64,000 bases of DNA from Monarcha castaneiventris obscurior. Lineage: Eukaryota > Chordata > Aves > Passeriformes > Monarchidae. Below, piece by piece: positions 1 through 12,300 of the stretch (positions are counted from its first letter, which is position 1; each line of letters opens with the position of its first letter). Below the pieces are notes generated by a model that was given only the letters and a program-made list of their open reading frames with translations, had not been told where the DNA came from and ran no database searches. Both the position numbers and the translations under genes were made by a program. Where the stretch lies: assembly GCA_026261815.1 (NCBI GenBank), contig JAMPIT010000566.1:30777001-30841000 (forward strand), in the 5' to 3' direction.

Positions 1-3000
1 AAAACACCAACTGCCTTAAATCATGAAATAGCAACCCAACCAAAATACTGTCACAGTGGCTGAAAGTTTTGTCAGTGGGTCCCTAGAGCTCAGAGTACCA
101 TTGCAGCTAAGGGAGTGGTGCCACAAGGTGATCTTCACCCCCAGGACCCCAGGAACCAGCAGTCTGACGGTGCAGTGCAAACAGGGCCCTCACTCTGCCC
201 TCTCAATTAAAGGTGTCTGTGTCAGAGTATATCAATAGTGCTGTGCAAGGAGGAGCACTAACAGCAGTTACTGGTGTCGGAAAGTCATGAAACAAACACC
301 CCTCCAAAACCAGCAAGGCAATGGTCTGCGAGAAGCCAGGAAGCTGGACCTTTTTGCAGATGTTTTGCTTTTATTCAGCATTAGTTACTGAGATATTGTC
401 ATACTTTCATTTCAGGGAATTGTTGGCTCTGACACTTTTACATCTTTCTTTTCTGTTTTTATGATTGATATATTCAGAAACAGTTTTTTGTGAGGTTCAT
501 TATTGCCTTATTAAATGCCTAATCCTGTAGGGCATGGCTGACACAAGTGCTAACTTAAAATTTCTGGCATCAAATAGAGCCACATAATTCTACCTTGATG
601 TTAAATTTTGCTTTTGTCTAACTTAGTCGACATTGAATGACAGGTCAACAGCAGTAGAACTACAAACTACGCGCATACCAAAATGCACAAAGCCTGCCAG
701 GAAACCAATTCAAAGAAACACTGATTTATGAGACATACTTGTGCCCAGCCTTGTGCCAAAGATAAGGAGACGCTGCCTCCAGAAGAAGTCAGATGCAAGG
801 TGCTTCCTTCCTCAGCAGGAAGACAGCAGCACCTGTGGGGAGCTCCACATCAGCTGGGCACTCCTGGCCATGGGCTGCTGGGGCTTTGCAGGCACAGATC
901 TGCCCAGCAGCTGCCACAAAGGAAGGAAACTAAAGCAAGAACTTGCAATCAAAAATATTTGTTCCCCATCCCAGAAATGTCTCCTAGCAAGCCAGTTCAC
1001 ACTTTCGAAGATCCTGTGGTAAAATGAAAATGTCACCAAGCACCAACATGGCATAGCACTGGGGTGCTGACACAATAATCACCTGCACCAGTGCACTGTG
1101 GAGTTAATGTCAGTTCTCCAGTTTCCTTGAACACTGACTTTGGTCCCCAAAATGTGACCCAAATAATTGGGGTTAACAGCAGCTCGCGTTTGGATTCCAG
1201 TGAGTTCAGTTTTAGAAAATGAGATTGTAAAAAGAGCTATGAAAAAAGGTGTGAGCTTAGATCCTCATTAACTACAACTATCACTACAAATGTCTTCTCC
1301 TGTTTTCCCTAGGCTCCTTTAAGCCACTGTAATCACAAGGGTGATGTTAACCACACTGGAAGGAGGATGGCTGACAGTAACCTTATCTTCGGCCTCTGGA
1401 AAACATTGTGACACAAAACTGGGAGGCCTGACTGGGACTGGGAACAATCTCCCTCCTTCAATCCTTATCAGACCATAAAACTGGGGCATGCAGTTTCTTT
1501 GTCTTTCCTATTGTCTCATGCCTCCACGCTGAACTGGAATGTCAAGAGCAAACAGTGTTACCTTAGCAAGTGAGGGTTCATCGGCTGAGACGTGCCACAG
1601 AAAAGAGCCCCCACAGAAGGGGCCAACTCCTTCTAGCCAGAGTGCTTCATCAGGAGCTGGATGGGGGTCCTCAGCACACCACATGATTCTTTGGCCCCCT
1701 CCAACAGATATTCTCCTGCATCCTCTGGGGTCCCTCTCGCGACTGAAATTGAGGCATTCCTCATGACTTATCAGTCCCCCAGTCCTGATGCAGTCCTTAA
1801 TGCTGCAATTTCTGGTTGCACAGACCATGACAAGCTGCCTCAGAGGGCAGGCCAGCTCCTTTCTGTGTCTGTGAGCTCATCGGAATTACTCTGCCATCAT
1901 ACCAATGCCAGGGAAGCAGCAGGAACATTCTGCGGGGGGGAAAGCCCCACAAAAGCCTCTCCTAGGTAAAGGTGGGAATGAGGACAGGTAGTGAAGCAGG
2001 CTAACATGCTGACCTAGATTGAAAATGTTAGCTTGGTTTTGCGCTGGCTCCATTTTAACTGGGATGGCATCTCCGGGTGAGCCAGCTCATCGCGCGACCT
2101 CCTGACCTGCATGAGAGAGATGATCTGTCAGCCTGCTGTGGGGGCATTGAATCAGAGACACTGCAGTGCAGTGTTCCCTCCTACACAGTGACCTGTCCAC
2201 CTGGACACAAAACTCATGCTTCATAAGCCTGTGGTTAGCCAAACACAGCGCCATCCTTGCCACAAGGGAAAAAAGCAATACACACTCCATTGGGAAGGAG
2301 CCAGTTCAGTTCTTCACTTTCCCCATGATCTTAGCCTTGATGACTAATATGATAATCCCAGATTCTCAACAAAACAAAGTTTATGTATGACTGGTTCATA
2401 TCCGGGCCTCAAGGGCACATCAAGGCTGAATTTCCTACTTTTCTGTGATAATTAGGTTTGGTTCCAGTAATTTAGATTCTCAAAGGAGTTACTGTCCCTT
2501 ATGCTGAAGGTTTTCAGGAGCTGAAAGCACAATAAGAAGTTTTTTAAACACCCAAGGGGTAGACTGGAGATTTCCAGACCATTCTGAGTGAAAAGTGACT
2601 AAAAATGGTACCTCAGGGTTCAGTAGCAGTTAGTAGCCTGATAGTCAAATTAAGTCTTGGTCACTTTGGGGTAATTAACTGTTTGTCCTAGCCTTGTAAA
2701 ACCTTGGCTGGGTTTGACAGATGAACTGGTTCACTATAAAAAAATGCCCAGACCTAATGGGAGGGGGAAGACACACATCAAGTGAGGAAAGAGTGAGTCT
2801 GTCCCTTCTGGCAGGTGTGAGCTCTCAGACTGACCCACTCGTAAGGTGACTTAAGAGTACTGTGAGCCAGGATTGGTCCTTTGTTAAGGATTTTTGCAGT
2901 CCCATGCGTGCTCACATTTAAGATGCTCTGTTCCTTGAGTTTTAGTTTTAATGCCTGTGCCAAGCTTAAAAGGTGATTCACTGTTGCATCATGGCAAGTG

Positions 3001-6000
3001 CATTTCTGTGCAAATTTGACAAGCACAGTAATAATTCTCCTTTCCTCATATGATCTTAATCTCTGGCAAGAAACTGTAAAAAACTACTTCCAGAAAATAA
3101 CTATGATAAGTGCAAACAATTCAGTGACATTTTTATAGCAATGTGCTTTCAAGCTATCATTAAGTCTGTGTGAGAAAAACAACCACAAAACTACTGGAGC
3201 ACACTGAACCCCAGTTGGAGGTTTTAATGTATCTGTCACTTTCCATTGTATGTATATATATTAAAAAAACTCAAACCAACAAACCTTTCTGGCATGCAGA
3301 ACTGCTGCATTCAGAAAAGTTAGCAACATAATGCTTCAAGAAATCTACACGTACATCTTTCAGATTTCTACATACTGAAATAGTTGATCTCACTGCAGTT
3401 ATCCATATGTACTAAATTTTAGGGGGACGTAAAAGTTGGAAAGATGGAGACCTAAATTAGCATGTTGCAACTCTTTTGGAAGTACTTGAGGTTGAGGAGG
3501 AACAAGTGGATAAATAAAACATTGCAAACTCCTAATTTCCACACAAACATTAAGGAGAAAGAGCAGTGAAAATAGACAACTGTGTTATGCAGTCTTTGGA
3601 CAGTGTTGGGTGTGTTCCATCTAAAATGGGAGAGGCTGTCAGTTTTCAAGGTCTCCTTTCCAGCAGTATTGATGTTCATCTTTGTGAGTGTGTAACAAAA
3701 ATCAATCTAGTCTTTCTAAACCCACAGACAAGATTATAGTTAAACAGTCTGTCCTTCACAGCTCACTACTGGATTTGTTCCCTTAGGAAAGATCACATCA
3801 GTGCCAATTTCTTCAGATTCATTTTTAAACTGAATTCTACTAGGAACCTTTTAATGCCACTCTCCTACGCAAGCTTATGGAACAAGGAAATACAGAGGAA
3901 TATCCAGCGCTTGGGCAGTGAGAGATCATGATATCAGGCTGGCCTGTCACCTAATGAGAAATTAATCTCCTTCTGAAAACGTATGACTGCCTACCTTAGC
4001 TCCTTTTTTTCTACCCCTTCCTCATATGTCTCAGTGTTTAAGGAGTTATACATATGATCTTAGAAGATGGTTTTCCTTAGCCAAAAAGGCAGTACCTATG
4101 ATAAAAGACAGCAATAATAAAAGATGCAAAATAAGTACAGTACTCCCACTGATTTTGAAAGAACATGGATACTTCTTGAGTGAATTAAAACTCATATTGT
4201 CACACACTTTTAATTTTTCTTACTCAAAATCCCTTCTACCACTACTTCAAATCTTTACTGGAATGTAAAGGATATAATTTATTTGGCATCCCAGTATTTA
4301 TTGGCCACTGCTATTTTGCTCTTATGGTAGGATTAAAATATATATTAGTCACTGTATTCATATAAAGCCTATTATTTTGTGCATGGCTACAAACCTTATG
4401 AGAAAATTGTGACTACGTGTGATTTCAACATAGTCAGAATTCCACCTGATGACCTACTGGGCATCAGTGCAGCTGGAACTGGACTGATTTCCTCCCGTAC
4501 CTTTATTTTCTGTGAGGTTTCTGCTTCCCCAGCTGGAGGAAGCAAAATACAATAGTCTTCTCATCCTAAACCTAGTGGAGATGAGGAGCAGTATGCTGTG
4601 AATTAAGCTGAAAAGAGGTCTCAGAAGGAAGACTTGCCTTTCACTACACACTTCCACTGAATGGGGAGCTGTGCAGGGGCATCAACAACTGAGCAATGTG
4701 AGATGTGAGAGAAAGGACTGAGGGATGGGAACACAAAAACTACAAGCCAGTAACAGGAGATGAAATGGAAGCTATTTGAGGAAAGGGGTGCAAGGAACTG
4801 AGGATGGGGACTAGTGGGCAGCCATTTTAAGACAATTTCTTGGGTGTATCCAATGCATTTCCTTAAGTGCTGAGCAGACAAATTAAATACTCTGCTTCCA
4901 GGAGGAATTAGAAAACAAGACCAAAACACAATAGAAATTAGAAAAAAAATACCCTAGTAATGGAGAGTTAATATTATTTTAGTCATTATTTTAAACCAGT
5001 CTGTTTATATTTTGGGTTGTCTCATGTTTCAAATTCACAGGCAAAATACTTATTTTTCAGTACATGATTAATACGTGGTATTTCTCTGCCATATGTTTAA
5101 CTTTAGTACTACATGTAATTTGTGGATTTAAAATTTGTTTTCCACAACCCCTTTGGTTTTGAACTTGCAATGGTCTCTGCCATCATCCTTTACCTTACAA
5201 AAGTATTCCAAAGATGTTTTCCCCAAACACTAAACCTACATCACTTTAACCAGCATGCAGCAAGAAACCATCCAGCGGCTTAAGTTTTCCAGCCAATTCT
5301 CTTTCAAGCAGTGAGAAAAAGCATTCATAGCATTCTTAGTACTCCCTGCCCTCACAGCCCACACTTCACAGTGTTTTTGTTGGAGGCAAGAAGAAGGAGA
5401 CATACAGAATAACCTCACTGAAAAGAGCCATGGTTTAACACTATAAAAAGCTAATTCTGCTTCATCTGCCACAGCATATAAACCTGACTGTATCCTGTCC
5501 AGTGGCAGACAACATTAAAAGTGTTGGTATTTTCCTAGTGCTTTCTATCTTAAGCTTGCTGGCCTAAATTAGACATCTGAAATTGCTAGTCCCTTTTGAA
5601 AAACTGGAAGGATATTAAATGCGGACCATGTTTTCTGAAAAGTGTGCAGTAATCCATGCCTTTTTCAAGATGCTTCAAGCTTGGCAAACAAAATCACTCA
5701 TGACTTTTCTTTAATATCTCCAACGTTTGGAAACAAATGCAGCTTTTCATTGACAAACTGAGTTTTTGAGTGCTGCAGCCCTATCATGTGGCAATGGAGT
5801 ATCAAGAGGGACAAAGGTATAAGAGCAAGCTGATGGGAAAACTATTCCCTATCCCCAAGTGCCCCACTACATCTTGTTGAATATAGAGGGAATCTGCCAA
5901 GTCCGTTTTCTAGATTTCTCTACCCTAAGGCTTCCAACCATTTTGCTCACACAGGAAGGCCAATCTGTTAAACCTGCCTCTGGCTGGGATTCCCCTGTTT

Positions 6001-7776
6001 CAGCAGCACCACTTTTTGCTGTACAGAAAACCTCCAGCTCTCAAAAGAAACACCCAGCAGGCTTTGCCAGAGGGACGACCTGCGCACAAGGCACTCCTGC
6101 CAGGAAAAAACACGGGTATCAAGGCTCTCACAGCTTCACACCCCAGATGTGACCCAGCTGCCTTGGCAAAGATTTGGAGCACAAAGCTGGCCTTAGCCTT
6201 GGGTTGTAACCACAGAACTCTCCTCTCCGTCAACAGGATGAGTCAACTCATTTAATTCCTCTTGATAGATGGACTTTTATGCAATTTCACCTGGTTTTAT
6301 TTCTCCCAGAAAGAAAACTATAAATATTTAGGCTTCTGAAAAATAAAGAGGGCCAACTTCCTGAACGTGATCTGCATGCAATTCTTTTACTGCTACAAGG
6401 AAATGGAGAGTGAAGATATTTGAGTGCCATCTGGACAAACAACTTCTTCCATCTACATAAACATGTCTCAGCAAGTGCAAGTCCCATGGACAGGATACTT
6501 GCCACCAACATTCAGATTCACATGACCCTCCTCAAAAACACTTCAAGGCCTTTAGAATAGGCATCTCTGTTCCTGGCACAGCCTTTTGGTGCATACTCCC
6601 TCACATCTGGGGGAGAAGGAGCTCACCTATCTGACTCTAGTCCTACGAGCTCCATGAGATCCCAGTCACAGACCTGCCACCGAGTATATGGGACATACAT
6701 TATTTGTACATTTGGCAGCCTTTTAACACAGTCCTTCCCTTTCCCAAACAGTAATGTATTTTAAAAGTTTGGTTTTAACTAGAACATAATGCTTCTTGCT
6801 GTGTCAGGGCATAACAGTGTGTGAAGGAACCGGGGCACCCCAGACCTGCTGGGAAGACCTGGCCCATTCTCAGCCTGACCCTTGGCTCCAGGCAGTGAAC
6901 CATGATGTGCCAGTCAGTGCTCTGACCTAAAACAGGCAGTAAAACCATGAGGCTGTGCAGAAGATGGCTAAGTCCAGCTGCATCACTTGCATGCTTTGTC
7001 CATCCAGGTATCACTGATGTCCTTACTGGAATCAAGAGGAATCAATGGGATGCCTCTCCATTTCTACTCTTCCCCTGCCATCACCTTCCTCTCTCCAAAT
7101 CCCTCTTCCACCCAGTCTCTTCTGCAATATTGTACCTATCCTTCAAACAATCTTGTCATGCCCTGACTCCCCTTCCAGCCCTTTGAGCAGCTCCTCTCCC
7201 TCAAAATGGAGTCAGGCTTATTCCTGCTGTGAAGAGCAGGGAGGAGGGGAAATCTCTGAACAGCTTCTTCTCCAGCATCACTCTGTGGTATGTCTCCTGT
7301 GTTAGGGAAGAGGTGGGAGAATGCAAGGTAATTTGTAGGTGTACTAAGCAGTACAATGGTAATTGCATTATTAAAATCCTCTAACATAAGACTGCCTGCA
7401 GAAAGGAAGAAAAACAGCTAAACTGCCTACTCAATACTTCTTTGTATAAACAAGACCATGGAAATGTACGCAGTGTACCATGGAGACTGGCTTATGAGAG
7501 CCTCCTTACAATCTCTGACACTCTCTAGGGCTACATTTGCTCTGCTGTTCACTTACCTCTCTTGTTTCTTTGTTTCTTTGTTCAGTGTTAGCTAGTTATC
7601 CAAAAACAGGAGTTCACAGCCAGTCGCAGTAACACTTTACCTTTCTACCAAAACCACTAAATTCCTACACCTGTATTTTTCAAGAATCAAAGTCAAGAAT
7701 CAGGAAGAGGAAGCCATAAGAAAAAGAACTTAAGAATATTTAAAGGAACACTTTATTGGTGCTTAAACAAAAAACA
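1..7776. other. Non-coding unique sequence, no gene seen
   Basis: I see no exon, RNA gene or transposon here. Open frames reach only about 110 codons. Where they are longest (about 1508-1969) the sequence is GC-rich and both strands are open together, which points to base composition rather than coding. Small items are a run of seven G at 1934-1940 followed at once by a short C run that could pair with it, and a GTTTCTTT repeat of just over two copies at 7564-7583. The stretch could be intergenic or intronic; nothing in it decides between these. Confidence 0.6.
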
Positions 7777-7801
7777 CCCCCCCCCCCCCCCCCCCCCCCC
7801 C
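7777..7801. repeat. Poly-C homopolymer, 25 bases
   Basis: An uninterrupted run of 25 C, flanked on the left by A-rich sequence and on the right by an A/G-rich stretch. The minus strand is therefore a 25-base G run, which can form G-quadruplexes; the C strand can form an i-motif. Long C/G homopolymers are much rarer than poly-A in vertebrate genomes and are hard to sequence, so the exact length may be unreliable. No transposon end or coding frame lies beside it. Confidence 0.97.
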
Positions 7802-8924
7802 AGAAAAAAGGGAAAAAACCCAACAGAACGATCACACGTTAATTTTATACATTTTTTGAACATGCCAGGTAGACACAGACCTCTTTTCTCCTACCTGATG
7901 GCAGTCCAGACTGGATCCCTTCTTTAGGTAAGCCCTCCCTTCTGCAGGCCTCTTAAAGCATGCTCACCATGTAATCATTTCAAAAGAGCACTATTCTAAA
8001 ACAGACTTCAGAGCTTCAGTAACCACCTACCTGGGGACTTACATGCCCTGTCCCTAACTCCATCCCACACTTGACTGCCCCGGACCCCTACAGAGTTGGC
8101 ACTGATAGTCAAGACAGTCAGAAGCAGGGTCTTACACCCGGAGAGGCTGCTACAGAGCACACTGCCACAATGCTTCAGCATCTGAAGTCGAAGCCACAGG
8201 TTTGGCAAGCCTTACAGCCTGCTTAAAGCAAACATTTGGAATGCATACTGACTGTGCTTGGTGGCTTTTTGGGATATCTACTCATGCTGACATGTGAAAA
8301 TAAAAAATAATTTTGAAAGGTATGCCTGGAAGTAAACTAGGCTTGGCCTACAGCTACAGAAACTATGGTTCAGGGACTGGAAGACACCTCTGAGACAAGA
8401 GCCCCGGGTATGGACAAATATGACAGTATTTGCTCAGGCCACAATCACAGCTTGCTGAGGAGACAAGTCTTTTCACAAACCTGTTGCCTTTACTCTCATT
8501 ACTTTCATTCTGAAGAGTCTGAGAGTCTCACTAGTTGGAAACCATCTTCTAATTTCTGTCCTAAGGTTATTCAGTGCCACATTATAGCCCTTTAAATCTT
8601 TAGCTTAAATAGCTCTTCCATTTCATCCCTAGTATTTGGTCCCTACTAAGAAAGGATAATCCTACTGCTTTCCCAATGTCCTTATTTTGTGAGGCTAAGC
8701 AACCTAAAATCTGTTGATCTTCCTCCTTCCCAGCTTTAGCAACACTTACTTGGAGCTACTCCAGCCCTAGGTCATTTTACTTGAATATGAATGACCAAAA
8801 TTGCACAAGAAGTCTTAGTCATACTTTGTACAATGGAGTAACACTTCTTCAAATAAAACTATGTATACACATGCAAATCAACAGTTTTACAAAGATCATA
8901 ATGTATGCCATGAGTGCTGTCCCT
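7802..8924. other. Non-coding unique sequence between poly-C and CR1
   Basis: Nothing recognisable. Short frames only (up to 76 codons at 8365-8595), with no family resemblance. An exact octamer (ATGCAAAT) at 8871-8878 is expected by chance at this density. Confidence 0.55.
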
Positions 8925-9345
8925 TAGGGGTTGGAATTGGGACTGGGGGTATTTAATATCTTTGCTGGTGACATGGACAGTGAGATCCAGTGCACCCTCA
9001 GCAAGTTAGCCCATGACACCCAGCTGTGTGGTGCTGTTGGCACACTGGAGGGAAAGGATGCCATCCAGAGGGACCTGGACAGGCTGGAGACGTGGGCCTG
9101 TGTGAACCTCATGACCTTCAGCGAGGCCAAGTACAAGGTCCTACACCTGGGCACGGGCAATCCCAATTGCAAATACAGGCTGTGAGCAGAATGGACTGAG
9201 AGCAGCCCTGAGGAGAAGGATGTGGGGGTATTGGTAGACAAGAAGCTCAACATGACCTGCTCTCGGAGTCCAGAAAGCCAACTGTGAGCTGGGCTGTATC
9301 AAAAGCAGTGTGGCCTGCAGCTCCTGTTGATGCCTAACCTACTCA
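8925..9345 (+). mobile_element. CR1 LINE fragment, internal part of ORF2 (reverse transcriptase)
   Basis: The translation at 8931-9185 runs colinearly with the CR1 ORF2 reverse-transcriptase core: a segment with F-N-I-F..D-M-D-S, then the catalytic block, then the stretch IQRDLDRLETWA and KVLHLGTGNP. In functional CR1 copies the catalytic block carries two adjacent aspartates after alanine; here it reads L-A-H-D, with the first aspartate codon now histidine at 9012-9014. A stop follows at 9183-9185, and recognisable CR1 sequence continues past it to roughly 9335-9345. Both ends are missing: the element starts within the reverse-transcriptase domain and lacks the ORF2 C-terminus and 3' UTR. 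It is a dead fragment. Element type is certain; the exact ends are approximate. Confidence 0.93.
8931..9185 (+). pseudogene. CR1 ORF2 reverse transcriptase remnant (84 codons)
   Basis: This frame inside the CR1 fragment keeps an uninterrupted part of the reverse-transcriptase palm region. The full ORF2 protein is an endonuclease plus reverse transcriptase that copies LINE RNA into the genome by target-primed reverse transcription. Only a fraction of the domain remains, the catalytic aspartate pair is broken (His at residue 28 of the frame), and the stop codon arose where intact copies read on. The ATG at 8931 is only the first methionine of the remnant, not a biological start. Confidence 0.85.
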
Positions 9346-12300
9346 TAACAGTAGAGGTATGAAACAACAATGCTGCTAAGACTCAAATATGCTGAGAAGG
9401 GAAATACTAGGGGCAAGTATTTGTGCACTTACTGTGAAATTTAAAAGTAGTTTCCATTTTTAATGCATTTTCCAGGTCTTCAAATTCCCCTACAGTAAAC
9501 CAACTCATCCTTCAAAGTGTTCCTTATAAGTCTTTACAATTCCTATCCTAAAACTGGGAGAAGCTGTGGCATTGAGAAAGCTGCACAAATATGCCAACAT
9601 CTGGAAGTCTAAAGACTTAAAGGTCATCATTTAGGAAGAACACAGCATGAAAAAACAACTTTTCTATCCTATGAATGGGCCTCTCTGAGGCCTGGTGTGT
9701 CAGAGCAAAGGTTGGCTCGATCTCAGCCAGTTCCTCTGCCACTACACATTTAACAAGAGCATATAAGCAGTGGGCAAGTACAAAGTTATCCTTACACTGA
9801 CTAGCTTCCCCCTCAGTTCTAAAAATGCAAAGTGTAAGGACTGCCACAAGCTATATTCAAAGCATGCTGGTTTTTATCTATGCATTTGTTCCTCTTCATA
9901 CCCTGCAGGAATTCAATCATGCACTCTCAGAAAACACCATTGTTCTACGGCAGAAATATAACCTGGGAGCACCCCTCAGCAAAATGTATGTTGTGAGCCC
10001 CAGTTAGAAGGGATCTATCCCTGCATCCAGCACCTGGGATAGACAGTGGTGTTGCTAAATTCATTATCACTGCTGTTGTCAGGTACATTTGACCTGCTTC
10101 AAGACAGTATTTGTTCTATCTTGCCAAGAAGCTGGGCACAAGGTCATAACCAGAGGCCTAACATACACTCAGCTTTCCTGGCTTACGGGGCCTCTTGCTG
10201 GAAGCTTGGCCAACAACAAGATGAGATGTGGCCGAACAAAGAGAAGTTGTGCAACTGAGTGTTTTTGGAAGATCATCAGTTATATGGCATAGCCATGCCT
10301 CTCAGCTTACTGTTTCTCAGAGGGGAGCTGTTCACAGCAGTTTGCCCAACATCCTGAATAATATAAAAGAGCAGGAAATGAAGAGACTTTTAAAAATTTT
10401 GGGCAGTTTTTAGAGGCCACCTCTGAGAGACAAAGAGGAATTTGTCAAGGAAATAGGTCAGAGATACATTAGTGTTGCCACTTCAATGGCAAGGGCAGTT
10501 GTGTTATGAAATACTCTGCTAGATAAGAAATATACTTTTGCATGGGGAAAGAGAGAAGAAAAATGGAAAATTAGGTATAAAAAATGCAGAAAGCTGGCAT
10601 ATTCTAATTTGCAGATTGACCAGAGTTATATAAAGGTTTTTTTACATATAGTTAAAAATGCATTTGCTGGTTTCAGAAAACAGAAGCATTTGTTCCACAA
10701 AAACTGGAAATTTTTAAACTTGGGAAGAAGAGAACTAAGTCATACCAAGGAAGATTTTATGTCCTGTGGGACTGAGTATGGTGGAAACAATCTGCAAACT
10801 GGCTGATTGAAATGGATATTCCAATGTGGAGTGTTTACTCCATTTTGCAAGGCACTGGAGTACTTGATCTTGCAAAAGTGGTGCAAACTATCATCTGTAT
10901 TCTTCTGTAGGTTTTAATCATACCACTAATACAAAGCCATGTGTTAGCATTTGCTCCACTGAGACTGCTCCAGGAAGCTAAATCCACAAGTCTGATTTCG
11001 CATCTCTCAGCTGTGATGAACCAAATGTTTCCTGGAACAATTGGGAGCTATTTAGGGAATCCTGAGAGAATTACTTGATCATTTACTACTCTTGTCAAAC
11101 AGAATACTTTCTTTGCCTTAACTCTCACGGGCCAAACTACAGTGCATTGCCAAACTGACAGTTTTCTGTATGACCACCACACATGAGTGTTTGTACACAT
11201 GCCTTATGTACATCAGCATTTTGAACTCTGTGCATCCCTGCTTGAAGCCTTTGAATCCTGACCTCTGAAGTTTCATGAAGGAGGAATGCATTGACAAGAT
11301 ACTGTAAGAAATAATAAATAAAATATTTCAATCTCCAGCATGGAGGCCACTTGGGACAATCTGTCAGTAGGAGGCTAACAGCCACACATCATTAGAGAAG
11401 TACTTTCTTCTAACCAACAAAGTGGTAGGCTAGGAAAAGTAGCTGAAATACACCTGCTAAATTACACTGCAGGGAGAGATCACACTTCAGGAGAGACTCA
11501 TAAAATAATGCTCGTAAAGGGACTGTCCTCTCAGGGGTCTTCTGGTGCATCACTCACAGATAATGTTCCTCTTCAAATTGATTGGCAAGTGGTCTCTGCA
11601 GGGCTTTTCACATTTCCCGTTTGACTTGTGGCAGCATTTTGTCCAAAAAATAGGTTCCAGTTCTTCAAGGGAAAAGTAGGTACTACATGAGTTGCCCAGT
11701 CTTGTTCTGGGTGCATCTACCATAGAGATCTCATTTTAACACCTGAACAGTGTGAAACAGTGAAACACCTGGCAGTATCCAGCAGCTACCTGTCCTATGG
11801 GACATGCAAACAGGGATATCAGCTCCAGTCTTCACTTCATGTCTCATGCACCACTTGTTTCTTCAATGCAAAAAGTCATCCTGGATGCCTTGAGCACCAG
11901 AAAAGAGTGAAGCAACTTGTGACTGTGCAGCTACCAAGCATCTAGATTTAATTTGTGTAGGATGCCAGCTTGAGGCAACTTTGTCTATGCAAGCTTAAAG
12001 CCAATTCCCGCTCTGTGACACAGAAAGGTTGATGGTCTGGGAAGATTACATACTGAAATTTAAAGAGCACAATAAATGACTTTTGGACAAACACTTCCAA
12101 CACAGCAGATGCTCTAACACGAACCAGTGAACTAGAAGGTTTGCAGGTAAGCTCCAACTGAACTCGTGCTTCTATAGGCAAGGAAAGAGGGAAGCAGAAA
12201 GCACACAAAGCAAACCCTGCCTGCTTTCCCCTGACTCACCCTCCCACAACACACACACTCCCAGCACGGCTGGTGCACAGGCTGGAAAGCTGGTGTGCCA

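Noticed and set aside
8871..8878. Exact octamer ATGCAAAT; the reverse form also occurs at 13090-13097
   Set aside because: Eight-base matches are expected about twice by chance in 64 kb on both strands, and no promoter context accompanies them.
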